DNA of 64,000 bases from Scilla litardierei (GCA_030789695.1 CM061142.1:158258714-158322713); one strand, 5' to 3'; shown: positions 35,005 through 47,110, counted from the first letter of the stretch. Numbers and translations: made by a program. Notes: generated from the letters alone by a model not told the origin.

Positions 35005-35383
35005 CTTCGACTCTTGGCAGAGTTATCGCCTTAATTCGGTATTGTCAATTCTTGCTATTTGGATTCGTTGAAGAAAGCAAAGTTGTTGATAACCGTGGCA
35101 ATAAACCAAACAACAAAGCTTATTTGAATGGGACTGGAGATGTTTCGTTTCCACCATTTAGAATTTTGATTGAGCATCAATTGCTCAATGGATGGAAGAA
35201 GGGAGCAACACCTGCCCTAATTCTGGACATGCCCTTGAACACACTCTGTTAGTACCAATTTAGGGGGGTTTAATAAGCTGGCTTGGTGGGTGGTGGTGGG
35301 CTAACTGATGAGGGGCATACTTGGTTTTTTAAAAAAACTTAGGGTCAACGGCCCCCTCAGGCACCACTTTGTCTCTGTCCTTG
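35005..35383 (+). other. hAT-A 5' end with exon-like ORF
   Basis: Between hAT-B and the hAT-A right end. A plus frame (35052-35252) includes FVEESKVVDNRGNKPNNKAY and then LNGTGDVSFPPFRILIEHQ; it looks like real protein but I do not recognise the family. Downstream GC-rich DNA (GGGTCAACGGCCCCC) resembles the 5' ends of this hAT class in reverse. It could be a captured gene piece. Confidence 0.35.
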
Positions 35384-36537
35384 GGTGTGATAAGACAAGA
35401 CAAAAATAATTGAAGACTTTTATGACAAGACATGGAGCATAAAGATTACATCAATCAAGCATACATGTGTATGTCATGTATTCAATGTAATTTTCATTTC
35501 TTGTCTTATAACTCATTTTAAAGCTTTGAAAATTTACCACACATACATGAAACCATATGAATAGACTTGGAATTAATATGGAATTAATTCTAAACAAAAC
35601 CCCTAGGTTTCATACTTAAATTATGTATCTTTATCCTTATTAGTCGACCAATGCACGAACTCTACTCGACTAGCAGAAGACAATAACTTTTGGAGGCACA
35701 TTTTTGTCGACCAATGTTCAAGAATTAGTTGACTTGGCATTAGTTGTCTAATGGTTCTTCACTAGTCGACTAATCAACTAGCCGTTTGCTAAGTTGGCTT
35801 TGAGAATATAACTGTTTTAGCCATTGTAGATGTTTTTGGACGTTTTCTCTCATAATATTTTCCTCCATAAATATGAAGTATTTCTTAGTTATTTAGATTA
35901 AAAAATAGTGAAGAAAAATAATAGAAAAAAATCTCATTTTGCCATTTATGCTATAGCTTCCATTTTCTATCTTTTTGAGCCCTAACTTCTATTCTCAAAA
36001 GAGCATATCCTTATAATAGAAATTCCTACGCCTTAGGCAACATTGTATCACATATACATTTTTTCAATGCTATATAAGTTTGTACTCTTTCTCTACAAAG
36101 GTTTACCTCGGTCGTAAGGTGTTTTGCCTCGATTGTGTGGTAGTTGTGCTCTCGATTGGAGATTGATGCTTTTCCTATCTCAGGATGTTGAGATTGAGGG
36201 GTTTTAATTGACAAGTATGTCTGTCAAGTTGCAAGATTTTCTTTCGCTATTTTGTCATAAAAGAGATTTAGTAAAGAAATTTCAAGTAAGGAGCTTGAAG
36301 CTAGAGTAAGTCAGGGAGACCAAGCCATGATATATCACTGCATTTTTGATTGATCAGCCAGGATATCACTGCATTTTTGATTGATCTTCTCTGATTTTTA
36401 TTTTTGTTTTATAGTGTGATAATTCTCATTGTTTATTTCGCTGTAAGTTTTCATTTAGAATTGGTTTGTTGAAAGCTTATTATTAATCATAACTATTTTG
36501 TGTTTAAGTTACCCATCCACATGGCAGGGATATAACA

Positions 36538-38404
36538 TTTGGTATTATAGCAGGTTATAGAATGTCGTCAACACCCTACACATCTTAATTTTTCGAAAGG
36601 CACTCATTGATGATTCCAATAACTATTGGAAAAGACATGATGATTTACCTCCAATCCATTGTCTTCAATATATAAAACATCGTGTATATGCCATATAGTA
36701 ACCTACCACTCCCTCCTCACAATGGACAAATGAAGAGAGCTATAACAACCATCAACTCAAATGGTATGAACTTATTATTCTATGTTATGAACGATAATAT
36801 TTTCAATGGTATGAACTTATTATTCTATGTTATGAACGATAATATTTTCAATCGTGTGTAGAAGATGTATCGGCAAATCAAATATGGCGTACACTTGAGG
36901 AAGCACATGAAGAATCTACATCAGATGAAGAGTCTACATGTGTGCTTTAAGGTACAAGAGGTTACATCAGATTCTCACTCTGATGATTTATTAGAAGCTT
37001 TCAATGAACTATGTGATAAATATAAAAGTTTAAATAGCTTGTATAAATCGTTAAAAATGAATATGAATTGTTAAAGAATGAACATAGTATTTCTTTGTCC
37101 AAATTAAACTATTTTCATTTGAGTTAAGATGAACTAATTGTAGAAAACAAAAATATAAAATAAGAACACTCTTTACTCAAAAATAAATGTAAAGTCTTAA
37201 ATTGAGGATAGAATATTTAGATAAAAATATATACTCAATTAAATTGAAATATGATGAAATAGGCCATAATGTTAACATGATTAACAAAGAGAAAGAAAAA
37301 TTGAAAGCAACATGTGTCTAATTCTAAACAAGGATTATGTTTCCAATAATAACGAGAAACATGTTAATAATAATATGCATGCAAATCAAATAAGAAAAAA
37401 GTATGCTTTTATGTATAAAAATATTCTTGCAATAAAAAGACAATCCATTGAACATGATAAAGTGCATGACAAATCCTATGATTCCCATGTGGATTCTTAA
37501 AAATTTGAACAAACAAAGTAATGAGGCATCTATTAGTATGTTTATCATAAATGTACATAATTCTAATAAATATTTATATATGCACTCAAAGAAATCTAAT
37601 CCTAAATGGATTTGTGTTTCAAATGATTGATTAATATGTAAATTGAAAACAAAACTTAATCTAAGAAAAGAACAAGGAGTATTTTGGTTAATAATGTGTT
37701 ATTAACTCATTTGGATATTGGTCACTTGACATGCTAAAGCATTGATATACACATTATTAGTCGATTAATGACACTACTAGTCGACTAACACAAAAAGATT
37801 TCTACTTGAACATTGTCAGTTACACTCGGATGCTGTCGCCATTAGTCGACCAATGCACACTTACTACTAGTTGACTAACATCAGCTTAGTCAACTAGTCA
37901 TTTAGTTGCCTAATGAGTTTTGACTAGTTGACTAATGCAGTTTAAAATCCTGTCATTCTGTGTTATTCTCTATTAGTTTTTTTGAGTTGTTGAAGCTTAA
38001 ATCCAATTAGTTGAATTGAATTTGATTCTCAAATGATTTAACCTTAATGACTAACCCCAAGGACTCAAAATGAAAAGGATGTCAAGTTTTATAATTATTT
38101 TTAGGTACTCATAACAAAAGGTGAAGAATACAAATTGGTATGACTTCCTAAAATGATGTCGTGATACCAACACTTAGTATCAAATTCTTGGTATTCCTTT
38201 CTTTTTGGTGATGCAAGAGGGAGAGAAATGCTAGAGGGATTCATCAAAATCAGAAATGGAAGTATCAAGTCAAGAAGAGTGCTTAAACTCGTGGAGTATA
38301 TTTCGGGGGTATGCTTAAACTTATGAGTATATTTAAATTTGTTTAAATTGTTTGAATTTTTGATATTGATATTTATATATATGGATTTAATGTAGAAAAG
38401 GTGA
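36538..38404 (+). pseudogene. Copia-L internal region with degenerate gag
   Basis: Starts with the primer-site remnant and ATGTCGTCAACACC. Broken frames recall copia Gag (UBN2-type): IGKDMMIYLQSI, PSQWTNEE-like, a FYVMNDNIFN segment, then EEAHEESTSDEES and the frame at 36865-37074 (DDLLEAFNELCDKYKSLNSL). A 45-bp tandem duplication sits at 36760-36849. No protease, integrase or RT is recognisable. Short TAGTCGACTAA motifs at 37750-37930 echo those in the LTR. It ends where the LINE was inserted (target copy AAAAGGTGA, 38396-38404). Confidence 0.5.
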
Positions 38405-38531
38405 CACCTGATCTAATAGATCAGGTGCCAAGACACAAAAAAGTGGAAAGTACAAGCCCCACATGGGCTTGTACTCGTTGTGGGGCACACCTTTTTGTGT
38501 CTTGACACCTGATCTATTTGATCAGGTGCCC
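38405..38531. repeat. Foldback hairpin at the LINE 5' end
   Basis: Two roughly 43-bp arms, CACCTGATCTAATAGATCAG ... AAGACACAAAAAAG and its near-perfect reverse complement (38490-38531), enclose the palindrome GTACAAGCCCACATGGGCTTGTAC core region (38451-38475; 10-bp stem). Each arm itself contains the palindrome CACCTGATCT-AATAGATCAGGTG. It looks like a MITE-like foldback. Confidence 0.85.
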
Positions 38532-38559
38532 ACCTGATCTACCTCTCAACTGCTACAAC

Positions 38560-40404
38560 CCCGTGGGCGGTCCTTGGGGATTTTAACCTAATCCGATATA
38601 TTGGAGAAAAGGTTGGAGGGCATACTCTTACCACGGCCCTTCTGGAGGACTTTAATGAATGCATTGATGCTTGTGGTCTCGATGACATCTCTAGTCAGGG
38701 TAATCCCATAAGTTAGATCAACAATAACTCTTCTCTTGGGCATATCGCGTGTAGGCTGTATCACGCTCTTTGTAATGCTACCTGGATTGGTGCTCTTTCG
38801 GCTTCTTACTTTTGTTATCTTGCCCCTGGATCCAGCGATCACTCTCCTCTCCTGCTTCATGTGATATCTCCCTTCGACTCTGGGTCCAAACCCTTTAGAT
38901 TCTACAACTACTACCTCCAGGTCCCGGGATTCCAGCAACTTCTTGCCACGGTCTGGGGCACTTTTGTTTTGGGCTCGCCCACTTTTCGCCTGGTGGCCAA
39001 GCTTAAGGCTTTTAAGCTCTCCCTCTGTGGTTGGGCTCCCTTGAGAGATGGTTTCAATGCTTTCGAGGTGCTTCGTGGTGATATTGACACGATGCGTGGG
39101 GATCCTCACTTCCACACTAGTCCTGCCCTTCAGGCCCATGAGCGTGGGCTCACTGCCATGCTTATCCGTGCTCTCAGTATGGAGGAAAGTCAAGCAATGT
39201 AGAAGAGTAGACAATCTTGGCTTACCTTAGGTGATCGTAATTCTAGGTTCTTCTATGCTGCTATGAAGGAGAGAGTGTTCCGTAACAGTCTTCTCCATCT
39301 TATCTCCCCCGACGGTGACCCTTCCACCAACCTCTCCGCTCTTCGTTCTTCAGCTACAGACTTTTACACTCAGCTCTCTCATCAGGATGATTATTGGAAT
39401 GTCTTTCCCAAAGTCATTGCAAAGAGAATTCTTACCACTGACACGGCCTCTTAGATCGGTCGTATGGTCTCCAATGATGAGATTAAGGACGCCCTCTTCT
39501 CCCTCGACAAGGACAAACCCCCCGGTCCTGATGGGTTCTCTCCCCAGTTCTTTCAGGATCTATAGGGGTTTGTTGGTAGTGATGTCTTGGCTACGGTGCG
39601 CTACTTCTTCTCCTCAGGTCACCTCCTCTCGCAGACTACCCACACCTTCCTCACCCTCATCCCTAAGTCCCCCTCGGCGTCCTCGTTCTCTGATTATCGG
39701 CACATATCCTGCTGCAATGTGATTGATAAGATCATCTTTAAGGTCTTGAGCCGTCGGCTTGCTACCGTTATTCCCGAGCTTATTTCCTGGAATCAGTTTG
39801 CCTTCATCAAAGACCGTTTGATCTCAGATTCGTCTCTGCTGGCTCACGAGATTATCAGGGATTTCTCCAATTCCATGAGAGCCAAGGCCTGCATCCAACT
39901 TGACCTCTGCAAGGCATTCGACAATGTGAATTGGGAATTCGTTTATTACTTCTTAAATCGTAAGGGATTTCTTTCCATCTACATCCACTAGGCCCGTGAG
40001 TGCCTTTCCTCCCATACCTTCTCCATCCTCATCAATGGTTTCCCCCACCGGTCATTTTGGGTGCAACCGCGGGGTCCGCCAGGGTGATCCCATCTCCCCC
40101 TTTATCTTCGTCATCGTCATGGAGCTGTTTACTACCCTTATGGATGTCGCATCCCACGATAGGACTATCCTCCCTCCCAAGAGGGGCGTCCAAGTTATTT
40201 CTTCCTACCTCCTCTTTGCCGATGATGTTTTGGCCTTTTGCAAGGCGGACCCTCACTCCTTCGACGGCCTTAACCATGTCATATCCACTTTCCATCTCTT
40301 TACGTGGCTTGAGGTGAATAAGGGGAAGAGCAGAATTATTGTTATCAAAGGTTGCTTGGTTGCTGAGGAGTTGTCTAATCGCCTGACATCCCCCTGGCGG
40401 AACT
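38560..40404 (+). pseudogene. LINE ORF2 part 1: endonuclease and reverse transcriptase
   Basis: Endonuclease remnants are WAVLGDFNLI (38565), GNPIS-stop-INN (38700) and SDHSPLLLHV (38838). Reverse transcriptase pieces are KPPGPDGFSPQFFQ (39520), SDYRHISCCNVIDKI (39692), NQFAFIKDRLISDSSLL (39793), CIQLDLCKAFDNVNWEF (39891), GDPISPFIFV (40084) and the catalytic FADD box (YLLFADDVLAF, 40208). Stops at 39199, 39452, 39562 and 39991 and frame changes near 39990-40080 kill it. The frame is cut at 40404 by the copia insertion and resumes at 48181. Confidence 0.9.
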
Positions 40405-41009
40405 GAAGGATCCTGTCCAAAACAAAGTTAGGATCGATAATTAAAGTGGAGACTTACGCTTGCGTATGCGGAACGATAGTCTCGGAACTTTGCCTTCGGA
40501 TTCGCCACGACGGATCGAGTCTTCTCTCGAACGGAGTAAGGCTACTAATCCACAATCTAAATCTCTATTTTAGATTAAGAACTTGGAAGGAGGGAGAGGA
40601 AATATTTCTGCAGAGCTTCGCTATGAAGAAGATGCATGCATGAATTTCATGCAAAATGTGTTAGGAAAATGGATACCCTTGGGTCTTATTTATAGCCCCC
40701 AAGGTAGTTATTTTAGGGTAAGTTGTTCCTTTGGAACAACTTAATTAAGGTGTACCATGATACATGGCACATTATAAGCTTAAGTTGTACCATATGCATG
40801 GTACAACATAAGCTTAAGATATTCCCCCTTTATTAGCCATATGTCGCATGCACTTATGCATATATAATGCGACTTTCCTGCTCATACAGAGATCCTCTCC
40901 GCAAGGGAACAGATTCCCTTTGCACATGACTTCGTGTGCGCGACGTTCGAGGTCCGTATTCCCTCGTACATCCCCCACAAGGGTGTACAAACGTCTTCCA
41001 TATCCAACA
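40405..41009 (-). repeat. Copia-K 3' LTR
   Basis: Near-identical to 47569-48175; small differences cluster around 40440-40540. It has TATA-like TATATAATGCG/TTATTTATAG stretches and ends TATCCAACA next to the polypurine tract. Confidence 0.95.
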
Positions 41010-44000
41010 TCTCCCACTCACACTTGAGGGGATTGTAAGAGAACGTCTTTCCCTTAGTTCTTTCATCTATCATACCGAGAAATAGACCGTGCGACCGTCA
41101 TGCGCGTAGAGTCTGTTGTTGTGCACTTGTTAGAGATACACAACGACCTCGAAGGTGCAAAGTTGAGTAGTTCAACGCATGCTTTACCCTAGATTATTTC
41201 TTCACATTTCTTGTACTTTATATTCAACAATTGAATCCCATCTGGATTACAATTGGCTGGCCAGCTTTGAATCATTAAAGTCCAAATGCGAATATGAAAT
41301 CAATCTTCCTCTTCTTGCGAACCTTATGATCTTGACTTGATTCGCTTTTCTAACGTGCCCCGCCGAGCCGAATTACCATAGCCCATTAGTAACACGCTAA
41401 GATAGCGATCATCTCGTCAAATCTAAAGGAACCAATTGGAGTCCTTGAGGGTAAGAGTTAAGACCCGTATGGCCTTTGAGTCTCACATAATAGCAAACAC
41501 TATTGCTACTAACTCAGTGGTCGAAATGCATACGTGGTATGAACACGCATTACAACATCACTCCTTTCCCAGGGAGAGTATGTCTTAATGATGTTGTACG
41601 GATGAAAGATCAGACACCCCAGTGCCTATCTTTTGAGTCCCCTTACTACTCAGGAAATATTCCCGGACTCTCATCCTGCATAAGACAGATAGGATTAAAA
41701 AAATCCAATGAGATCTTTATATCCTTGTGATACAGATCTCAGATCTTTTGTAAGCATCCATATGATGCAGATCTTTCATTCGACTATCTTGTTAAAGTCA
41801 TGACTCTAAATCATTCGTCTAATGATTTTGACTTTAAACTAGTCTCATCTCTATCTTATCCATCTGATAAGATAAGGCGGTTGCTCATGTGAGAGAGCCA
41901 ACCTTAATCTGTCCGACATACACACAATTCAGCTGAGATTTCAAAAATGTACACAAACATTTCTTAAGAAATTCATATGCAATGTTGGAAAAAGAACTTA
42001 TTCTTTTATTAATTTTGATCATTTCTTAGACATGGGAATATATATTTGGTACAACTCAGCCCATACGCAATCCTTGAGATGATAAGTGTTTATAAAACAC
42101 ATTTCTGGGGATCGCTTTCGTAAGCTGATCCTCTATCGTCTCATGCGTAGATATGTACCTTATGTCTACCTTCTTGGTTTTATCATAGTCTTTTGCAAAT
42201 CTGCAGTTCCTTTAAGATACTGCATTATCCTCTTAACCGCTTTCCAGTGTTCTTGCCCTGGGTTGGATTGGTAACAGTTTACCATTTCCAACGGCAAAAC
42301 AGATGTCCAGTCTCGTACACACCATAGTGTACATAAGACTATCAACTGCACTGGAATATGGAACTTTTTCCATAATTTCCTTTTCCTTTTGGTTCTTTGG
42401 ACATGATTCCAGATATAAATTATCGCATATGCTTATATGAATATCAATGGACTTGCAGTCCTGCATATTAAATCGTTCTAGAACCTTCTTTATATAAGTC
42501 TCCTGTGAAAGAGAAAGAAGTTTCTTCGAACGATTCCTTGAAATCTTAACTCCAAGGATATATGCGGCTTTTCCTATGCCTTTCATCTAAGATACTGATG
42601 AAAGCCAAGCCTTGATACTCATTACAAAGCCCTTGTCATTTCTGGCTATTAAAATGTTATCTACATATAGATACATGATAATATACTTGCTTTTAATCCT
42701 CTTGATATATACTCAGTTATCTTCATCAAGCATGGAAAAAATCCATTTGATAAGACAACTTCTTGAAATCGTATATACCATTGCCTCGAGGATTATTTAA
42801 GACCATATATGGACTTACGAAGTTTACAAACCTTATGTTTGTTTCCTTCTTTTACAAACCCTGTTGGTTGTTCCATATAGATCTCCTCGTCCAATTCTCC
42901 ATTGAGAAAGGCAGTCTTTACATCCATCTGATGTAATTCGAGGTATAAGCAAGCTACCATTGCGAATCAAGGTAAAACGCACAACAGGTGAGAAGTTTTC
43001 TTTGTAGTCGATCCCTTCCTGTTGCGTAAAACCTTTCGCGACAAGGCGAGCTTTATATCTATCTATAGAGCCATCAGCCTTATGCTTGATCTCGAGAACT
43101 CATTTGTTCCCAATTGCTCTATGTCCTCTGGGTGAGTTAACTAAGTCCCAGACTTGGTTAACTTTCATGGATTTCAATTCCTCCTTTATCGCTTCCATCC
43201 ATTTGTCATTTGCAGGGCATGATTCGGCATATTTGAGATTCTTCAAGTCCTTGTTGACTTGAATTTAGATCAATTCTAATATCACTCCCACTTGAAATGT
43301 TGTTAGAATTGCTCCCACTTGGATCATTATTCCCGAATGGAATATGATAATCGTCATTCGTATAATCCATTGGTGAAGGTTGAAAAAGTATTTTCGTTTT
43401 CACCAAGAATTCTCCCACTCGAATGAGGTAATCCTTCTTGATCACAAATCTCAAATAGAGATAAGTCCTGACTTATCTCGCCCTGTCTTGGAAACTCGTT
43501 TTCCAAGAAAGTGACATCCCTCGACTCAAACTCAATTAGCACACCATTGTCTTCCTGACTAACAAAAACATAACCTTTGGAGTTTAATGTGTATCGTTTA
43601 AAGATACATTTCCTTCCCCATGGCCCAAGTTTTCCATACTTATGGGAGGAAATATGTGCGTTGAATGCACAAACTCAAGGTAAAATGTTTAAGTTAGGAG
43701 ACCTTTGGTTCCACAACTCATAAGGAGTGGAGCTAACTGATTTCGAGGGTACGCGGTTTAAAATGAAAACGGTTGTCAATAATGCATCACCCCAGAAGGT
43801 GATTGGCAAGTTAGCTTGCGCCATCATTGAACAGACCATTTTTCATTAAAGTCCTATACCTCCTTTCTGCAACACCAATTTGTTGATGAGTATAAGGCAT
43901 AGTTACCTGATGTACTATGCCTTTTTCATCACAAAGTTCCTTTAAACTTGTTGATTGATATTCACCGCCCCTATCGGTTCGCATGACCTTAATCTTGCGA

Positions 44001-44754
44001 TCTAATTGATTCTCCACTAAACTCATATAGTTTTTAAAGCAGGTTTAGTGCTTTCACTTTTGTGGGATATCAAATAGATATGACCGAATCGGGTGAAATC
44101 ATCAATTAAAAGTGATGAAATAGGACCTCCCGCGTCTTGTCTTGACATTCATCGGACCACATATGTTCGAATGGATAAGCGGTAATGGAACCTTGGCCCT
44201 TGTGCCGGTTCCAAACAGCTTGCGACAAGATTTCCTTTCAAGGCAATGTTCGCAGGTCGACATTTCAACCTTTGAAACATTGGATAGAAGGCCACGTTTG
44301 GCAAGTCTATCCATACGCGTTGGTCCAATATGACCAAGCCTTGAGTGCCAACAAATTATATTAGACTCATTAGTCAAAGAATTTGTCATAAGGAAATGAG
44401 AAATCATACATTGTACTTATTACAATGAATCCTTTAAATACATAACCCAGAACCAATAAAGGAATTATTACAAAAATAGGTCCATATTACAAACATGAAG
44501 GAACCAACCATTAACCAAGACCCAATAAATTGACCACAATTTTAATATTCCTTTGAATATATGGAATGAAGAGAACATCATGAAGTAGGATAGTGCGGCC
44601 GTTGTCCAAGACAAGCTTGCGAGTCCCAACGCCTTTCACTTCAACACGTGTGTTGTTTCCTACATTGATCCAATTCATTCCTTGAGTATCCGGTGATACT
44701 CCACGAAGGACCGTCTGTCCTTTGCTATGTGGTCGGTGGAACCTGAATCAATTA
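41010..44754 (-). pseudogene. Copia-K pol remnants
   Basis: In element order: protease DSGSTDHIAKDRRSF (near 44735), in a different frame from gag; GAG-pre-integrase with H-x3-H and C-x2-C (CWHSRLGHIG and CEHCLERKSC, 44360-44250); integrase fragments RTDRGGEYQS and QIGVAERRYRTL (43980-43830); RT pieces down to 42590, including LYVDNILIA near 42665, where the catalytic YVDD box has become YVDN; then KAAYILGVKISRNRSK, PYSSAVDSLMYTMVCTRLDI and EHWKAVKRIMQYLKGT (42560-42190). Many stops separate them. Below 42190 I find no RNase H motifs; this part may be deleted or is 3' untranslated. Confidence 0.85.
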
Positions 44755-45674
44755 TCCCAAAATGGATTAGATTCCACAAGAAATAGTGAACTAGAAACAC
44801 ATATGTAACTAGTATTACAAGTTACCTCGTCACTTCCACTCGTACACGAACGAGCATAGTGACCGAGCTTGTTGCACTTGAAGCACTTGATCCTTTTCAA
44901 GTCTTTCTTCTTGTGCCATTTCTTGTGTCCACCCTTATGTTTAGGTTCCTTGGTAGACTCAGGTTGCTTATTACGTTCATTAGAAGACTTCGAACGATCT
45001 TTACGTTTCTTTCCCCCGTGTGAGGAACTAGCAACCATGTGCACTTCTACACCTGGCTTGGCAGCCGCAAGCCGCTCTTCCTCTAATTCGAGGTGCTTGG
45101 AAACATCGTTGAAGGTCTTGATGCTCTCATTATGAGTGAGATGCATCTTCATCTGATCCCACCCATTTGGTAGGGAACGTATGACTGCTTGGATTTGTTG
45201 CTCATCTGTGAGCATATGACCTGCGTCCTTTAACTCCGAGATAAGGTTCGCCATATGTCGCAGATGTTTCCCTATGGAATGATCTGGACGTTTCTTATAT
45301 GTATTGAACTTTATAGTTAAGGCGCGAAGTTTGGACACCGATGTGCCACCGAACTTCTCCTCTAGCTTGGACCATATGTCCATGGCTAGGTCATGTTCTC
45401 GGAAGATGCACATTATGTCATCAGCCATACTGCTTAATAACGTAATGCGCGCTATCTTATTCTTCCGAGACCAAGCATCAAAAGCTTCCTTGTCTCTTCG
45501 GTGTTGGGCCGTAGTGCCCAACTCGGGTTCAATCATTACGTTCTTTAGAGTTTCGAGCACTTCTTGCTCCTCTAAAACGTATTGTATCTTAATGGACCAA
45601 AGTTTGTAATTATCGCCGTTGAGTTTTTCACCTTTGTTTAACTCAGCGACGATATTCTTTGAAGCGGAAGACAT
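44748..45674 (-). CDS. Copia-K Gag (capsid-like protein)
   Basis: An intact gag frame of about 308 residues; I choose the ATG at 45674 (MSSASKNIVAELNKGEKLNG) because it matches the usual copia Gag start better than the ATG seven codons upstream. The gag-polypeptide/UBN2 region covers about residues 15-220 (NYKLWSIKIQYVLEE, WSKLEEKFGG, LPNGWDQMKMHL). A Lys-rich linker follows, and then a CCHC zinc knuckle CFKCNKLGHYARSC (C-x2-C-x4-H-x4-C, intact). The frame ends in a stop just where the protease should begin; a frameshift there separates gag from pol. In the family both are usually one frame. Confidence 0.9.
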   Translation of the reverse strand: MSSASKNIVAELNKGEKLNGDNYKLWSIKIQYVLEEQEVLETLKNVMIEPELGTTAQHRRDKEAFDAWSRKNKIARITLLSSMADDIMCIFREHDLAMDIWSKLEEKFGGTSVSKLRALTIKFNTYKKRPDHSIGKHLRHMANLISELKDAGHMLTDEQQIQAVIRSLPNGWDQMKMHLTHNESIKTFNDVSKHLELEEERLAAAKPGVEVHMVASSSHGGKKRKDRSKSSNERNKQPESTKEPKHKGGHKKWHKKKDLKRIKCFKCNKLGHYARSCTSGSDEVTCNTSYICVSSSLFLVESNPFWDN

Positions 45675-45699
45675 TTTACTTTTAAAATGCTGCAAAAAG

Positions 45700-46135
45700 A
45701 CACAAAACCGAAGGTTCGATCAAAAACATTGCATAAAAAATTCTTAAAATATAACTCCCACTTGAAATGATAATAGAATATCCCATTTGGATAGTTCTAA
45801 AATTCAAATCCCACTTGGAATTATATTATATTTGATAAGTTACTTTCGAAAAATATTGAAGGTGTTGTTCTAGAATCGAAAAGGTCTCTATGATTCCAAT
45901 CACCATCTAGAACAACTTTCAATATTCCCCCATCACTTATCAAACAATAGTACTCTTATAGTACTAGCAGCGGAAAATAAGTATTTGATAAGTTACTTTC
46001 GAAAAATATTGAAGATGTTACTCTAGAATCGGAAAGGTCACTATGTTTCCAATCACCATCTAGAGTAACTTTCAATATTTCTCCCTCACTTTATCAAATG
46101 TTAGTACTCTTATAGTACTTAGCAGCGGAAAAGCG
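45700..46135. repeat. Copia-K leader: about 150-bp direct repeat, 2 copies
   Basis: Two copies (about 45833-45975 and 45985-46135) of a segment starting TTTGATAAGTTACTTTCGAA and ending near AGTACT(T)AGCAGCGGAAAA. The second differs at a few bases. Each contains an inner inverted pair (GAAAAATATTGAA / TTCAATATT). Confidence 0.8.
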
Positions 46136-46159
46136 TTTTTGAAAACGTATTTTTCAAAA

Positions 46160-46520
46160 CGAATATAAAATACATTGGCTAATCTCCGTAGAGTAGAGCA
46201 CAACGTCATAAGTTCATTGGCTAATCTCCGTAGAGTAGAGCACAATGACATGGCTAATCTCGCATGAAGTAGAGCATTACGGCTAATCTTCAAGGAGTAG
46301 AGCACAATTTCATAAGTACATTGGCTAATCTCCGAAGAGTAGAGCACAATGACTTGGCTAATCTCGCATGAAGTAGAGCAATATGGCTAATCTTCAAGGA
46401 GTAGAGCCCAAGTTAAAAACTTCATTAAAACGTTAGTCCCGTATGAACTAGTCGGCACTGTGGTTAGCCCCGTATGGGCTAATCGACACATTCGAGTTTG
46501 ACCAATGCCCTTTGTCACCC
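46160..46520. repeat. Copia-K leader: GGCTAATCTCC(G)TAGAGTAG array
   Basis: About seven irregular copies of GGCTAATCT(CC)GxAGxAGTAGAGCAC at 45-60 bp spacing, then two looser CCCCGTATGGGYTA copies to 46520. Spacing and sequence drift rule out a CRISPR array. Confidence 0.8.
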
Positions 46521-46619
46521 CGTATGGGTTAGTTGACAAATTTACAGTCGACCCAGACCTTCTGCCAGATTGGTCGACCAAAAACACAAAATTGGTCGAC
46601 CAATATTCGAACTGCAACT

Positions 46620-47110
46620 TCTCCCGGTCAGGGCCTCTGCCCTGACCGGGGCTTGGCCAAAGGCCGGCCAGGGCCTCTGCCCTGGCCGGCCAGGGGCCTG
46701 GCCCCCTTGGCCAGGGCCGGCCAGGCCCTGGTCTCTGCCAGGGCCTGCCGGCCAGGCCACTGGCCGGGGCCAGGGCTCCTGCCCTGGCCTGAGGCCAGGG
46801 CGCCGGCCCTGGCCTCTGCCAGGGCCGGCAGGCCGCTGGCCGGGGCCAGGGCTCCTGCCCTGGCCTCGGCCAGGCCCTGGCCTGAGGCCAGGGCGCCGGC
46901 CCTGGCCACTGCCAGGGCCGGCCTGGCCCTGGCCTCTGCCAGGGCCGGCAGACCGGCCAGGGCCGGCCTGGCCTTGGCCGGCCACTGCCGGCCTGGCCAT
47001 AGCCGGTCATGGCTTGGCCATGGCCGGCCATGGCCAAGGCCATTCGGCGTTGGCCGGCCATGGCCCCTTTGGCCATGGCCGGCCACCCCCTTTGAATGGG
47101 GTTGCCGCAC
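46620..47110. repeat. Copia-K leader: GC-rich GGCC array
   Basis: Nearly 500 bp of short G+C units such as GGCCAGGGCCGGCCAGGCC and CTGGCCTCTGCC, later GGCCATGGCCGGCCATGG. Many are palindromic (GGCCGGCC, TGGCCGGCCA). Because stops are rare, all frames are open on both strands; the overlapping frames of 150-250 codons here are by-products. The contrast with the AT-rich surroundings is sharp. Confidence 0.9.

Larger units (their letters stand above)
27260..35383 (-). mobile_element. hAT-A transposon, interrupted
   Basis: Flanked by the 8-bp duplication GGTGTGAT (27252-27259 and 35384-35391), the hAT hallmark, inside the Copia-L LTR. The left end starts CAGTGGCATCAGAGCC; the right end (GTCTCTGTCCTTG) is a degenerate inverted match. 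On the minus strand the 5' end is at 35383 and the 3' end at 27260. The transposase C-terminus remains at 27625-27740. Most of the interior has been replaced by hAT-B and LTR-derived DNA. Confidence 0.75.
25241..36537 (+). repeat. Copia-L 5' LTR, in three pieces
   Basis: Pieces 25241-25311, 27141-27259 and 35392-36537 together line up with the single LTR at 49689-51004. Landmarks are GATATTAGAT near the start, CAATATATGTTTTGA, TGACACATTGATA, GGAGCATA..GATTACATCAATCAAGC, repeated TAGTCGACTAAT and a TAACA end. The breaks coincide with the GTTTT and GGTGTGAT target duplications. Confidence 0.8.

Noticed and set aside
46160..46520. Possible CRISPR-like repeat array
   Set aside because: Units drift in sequence and spacing, lie in a plant copia leader and have no cas genes.
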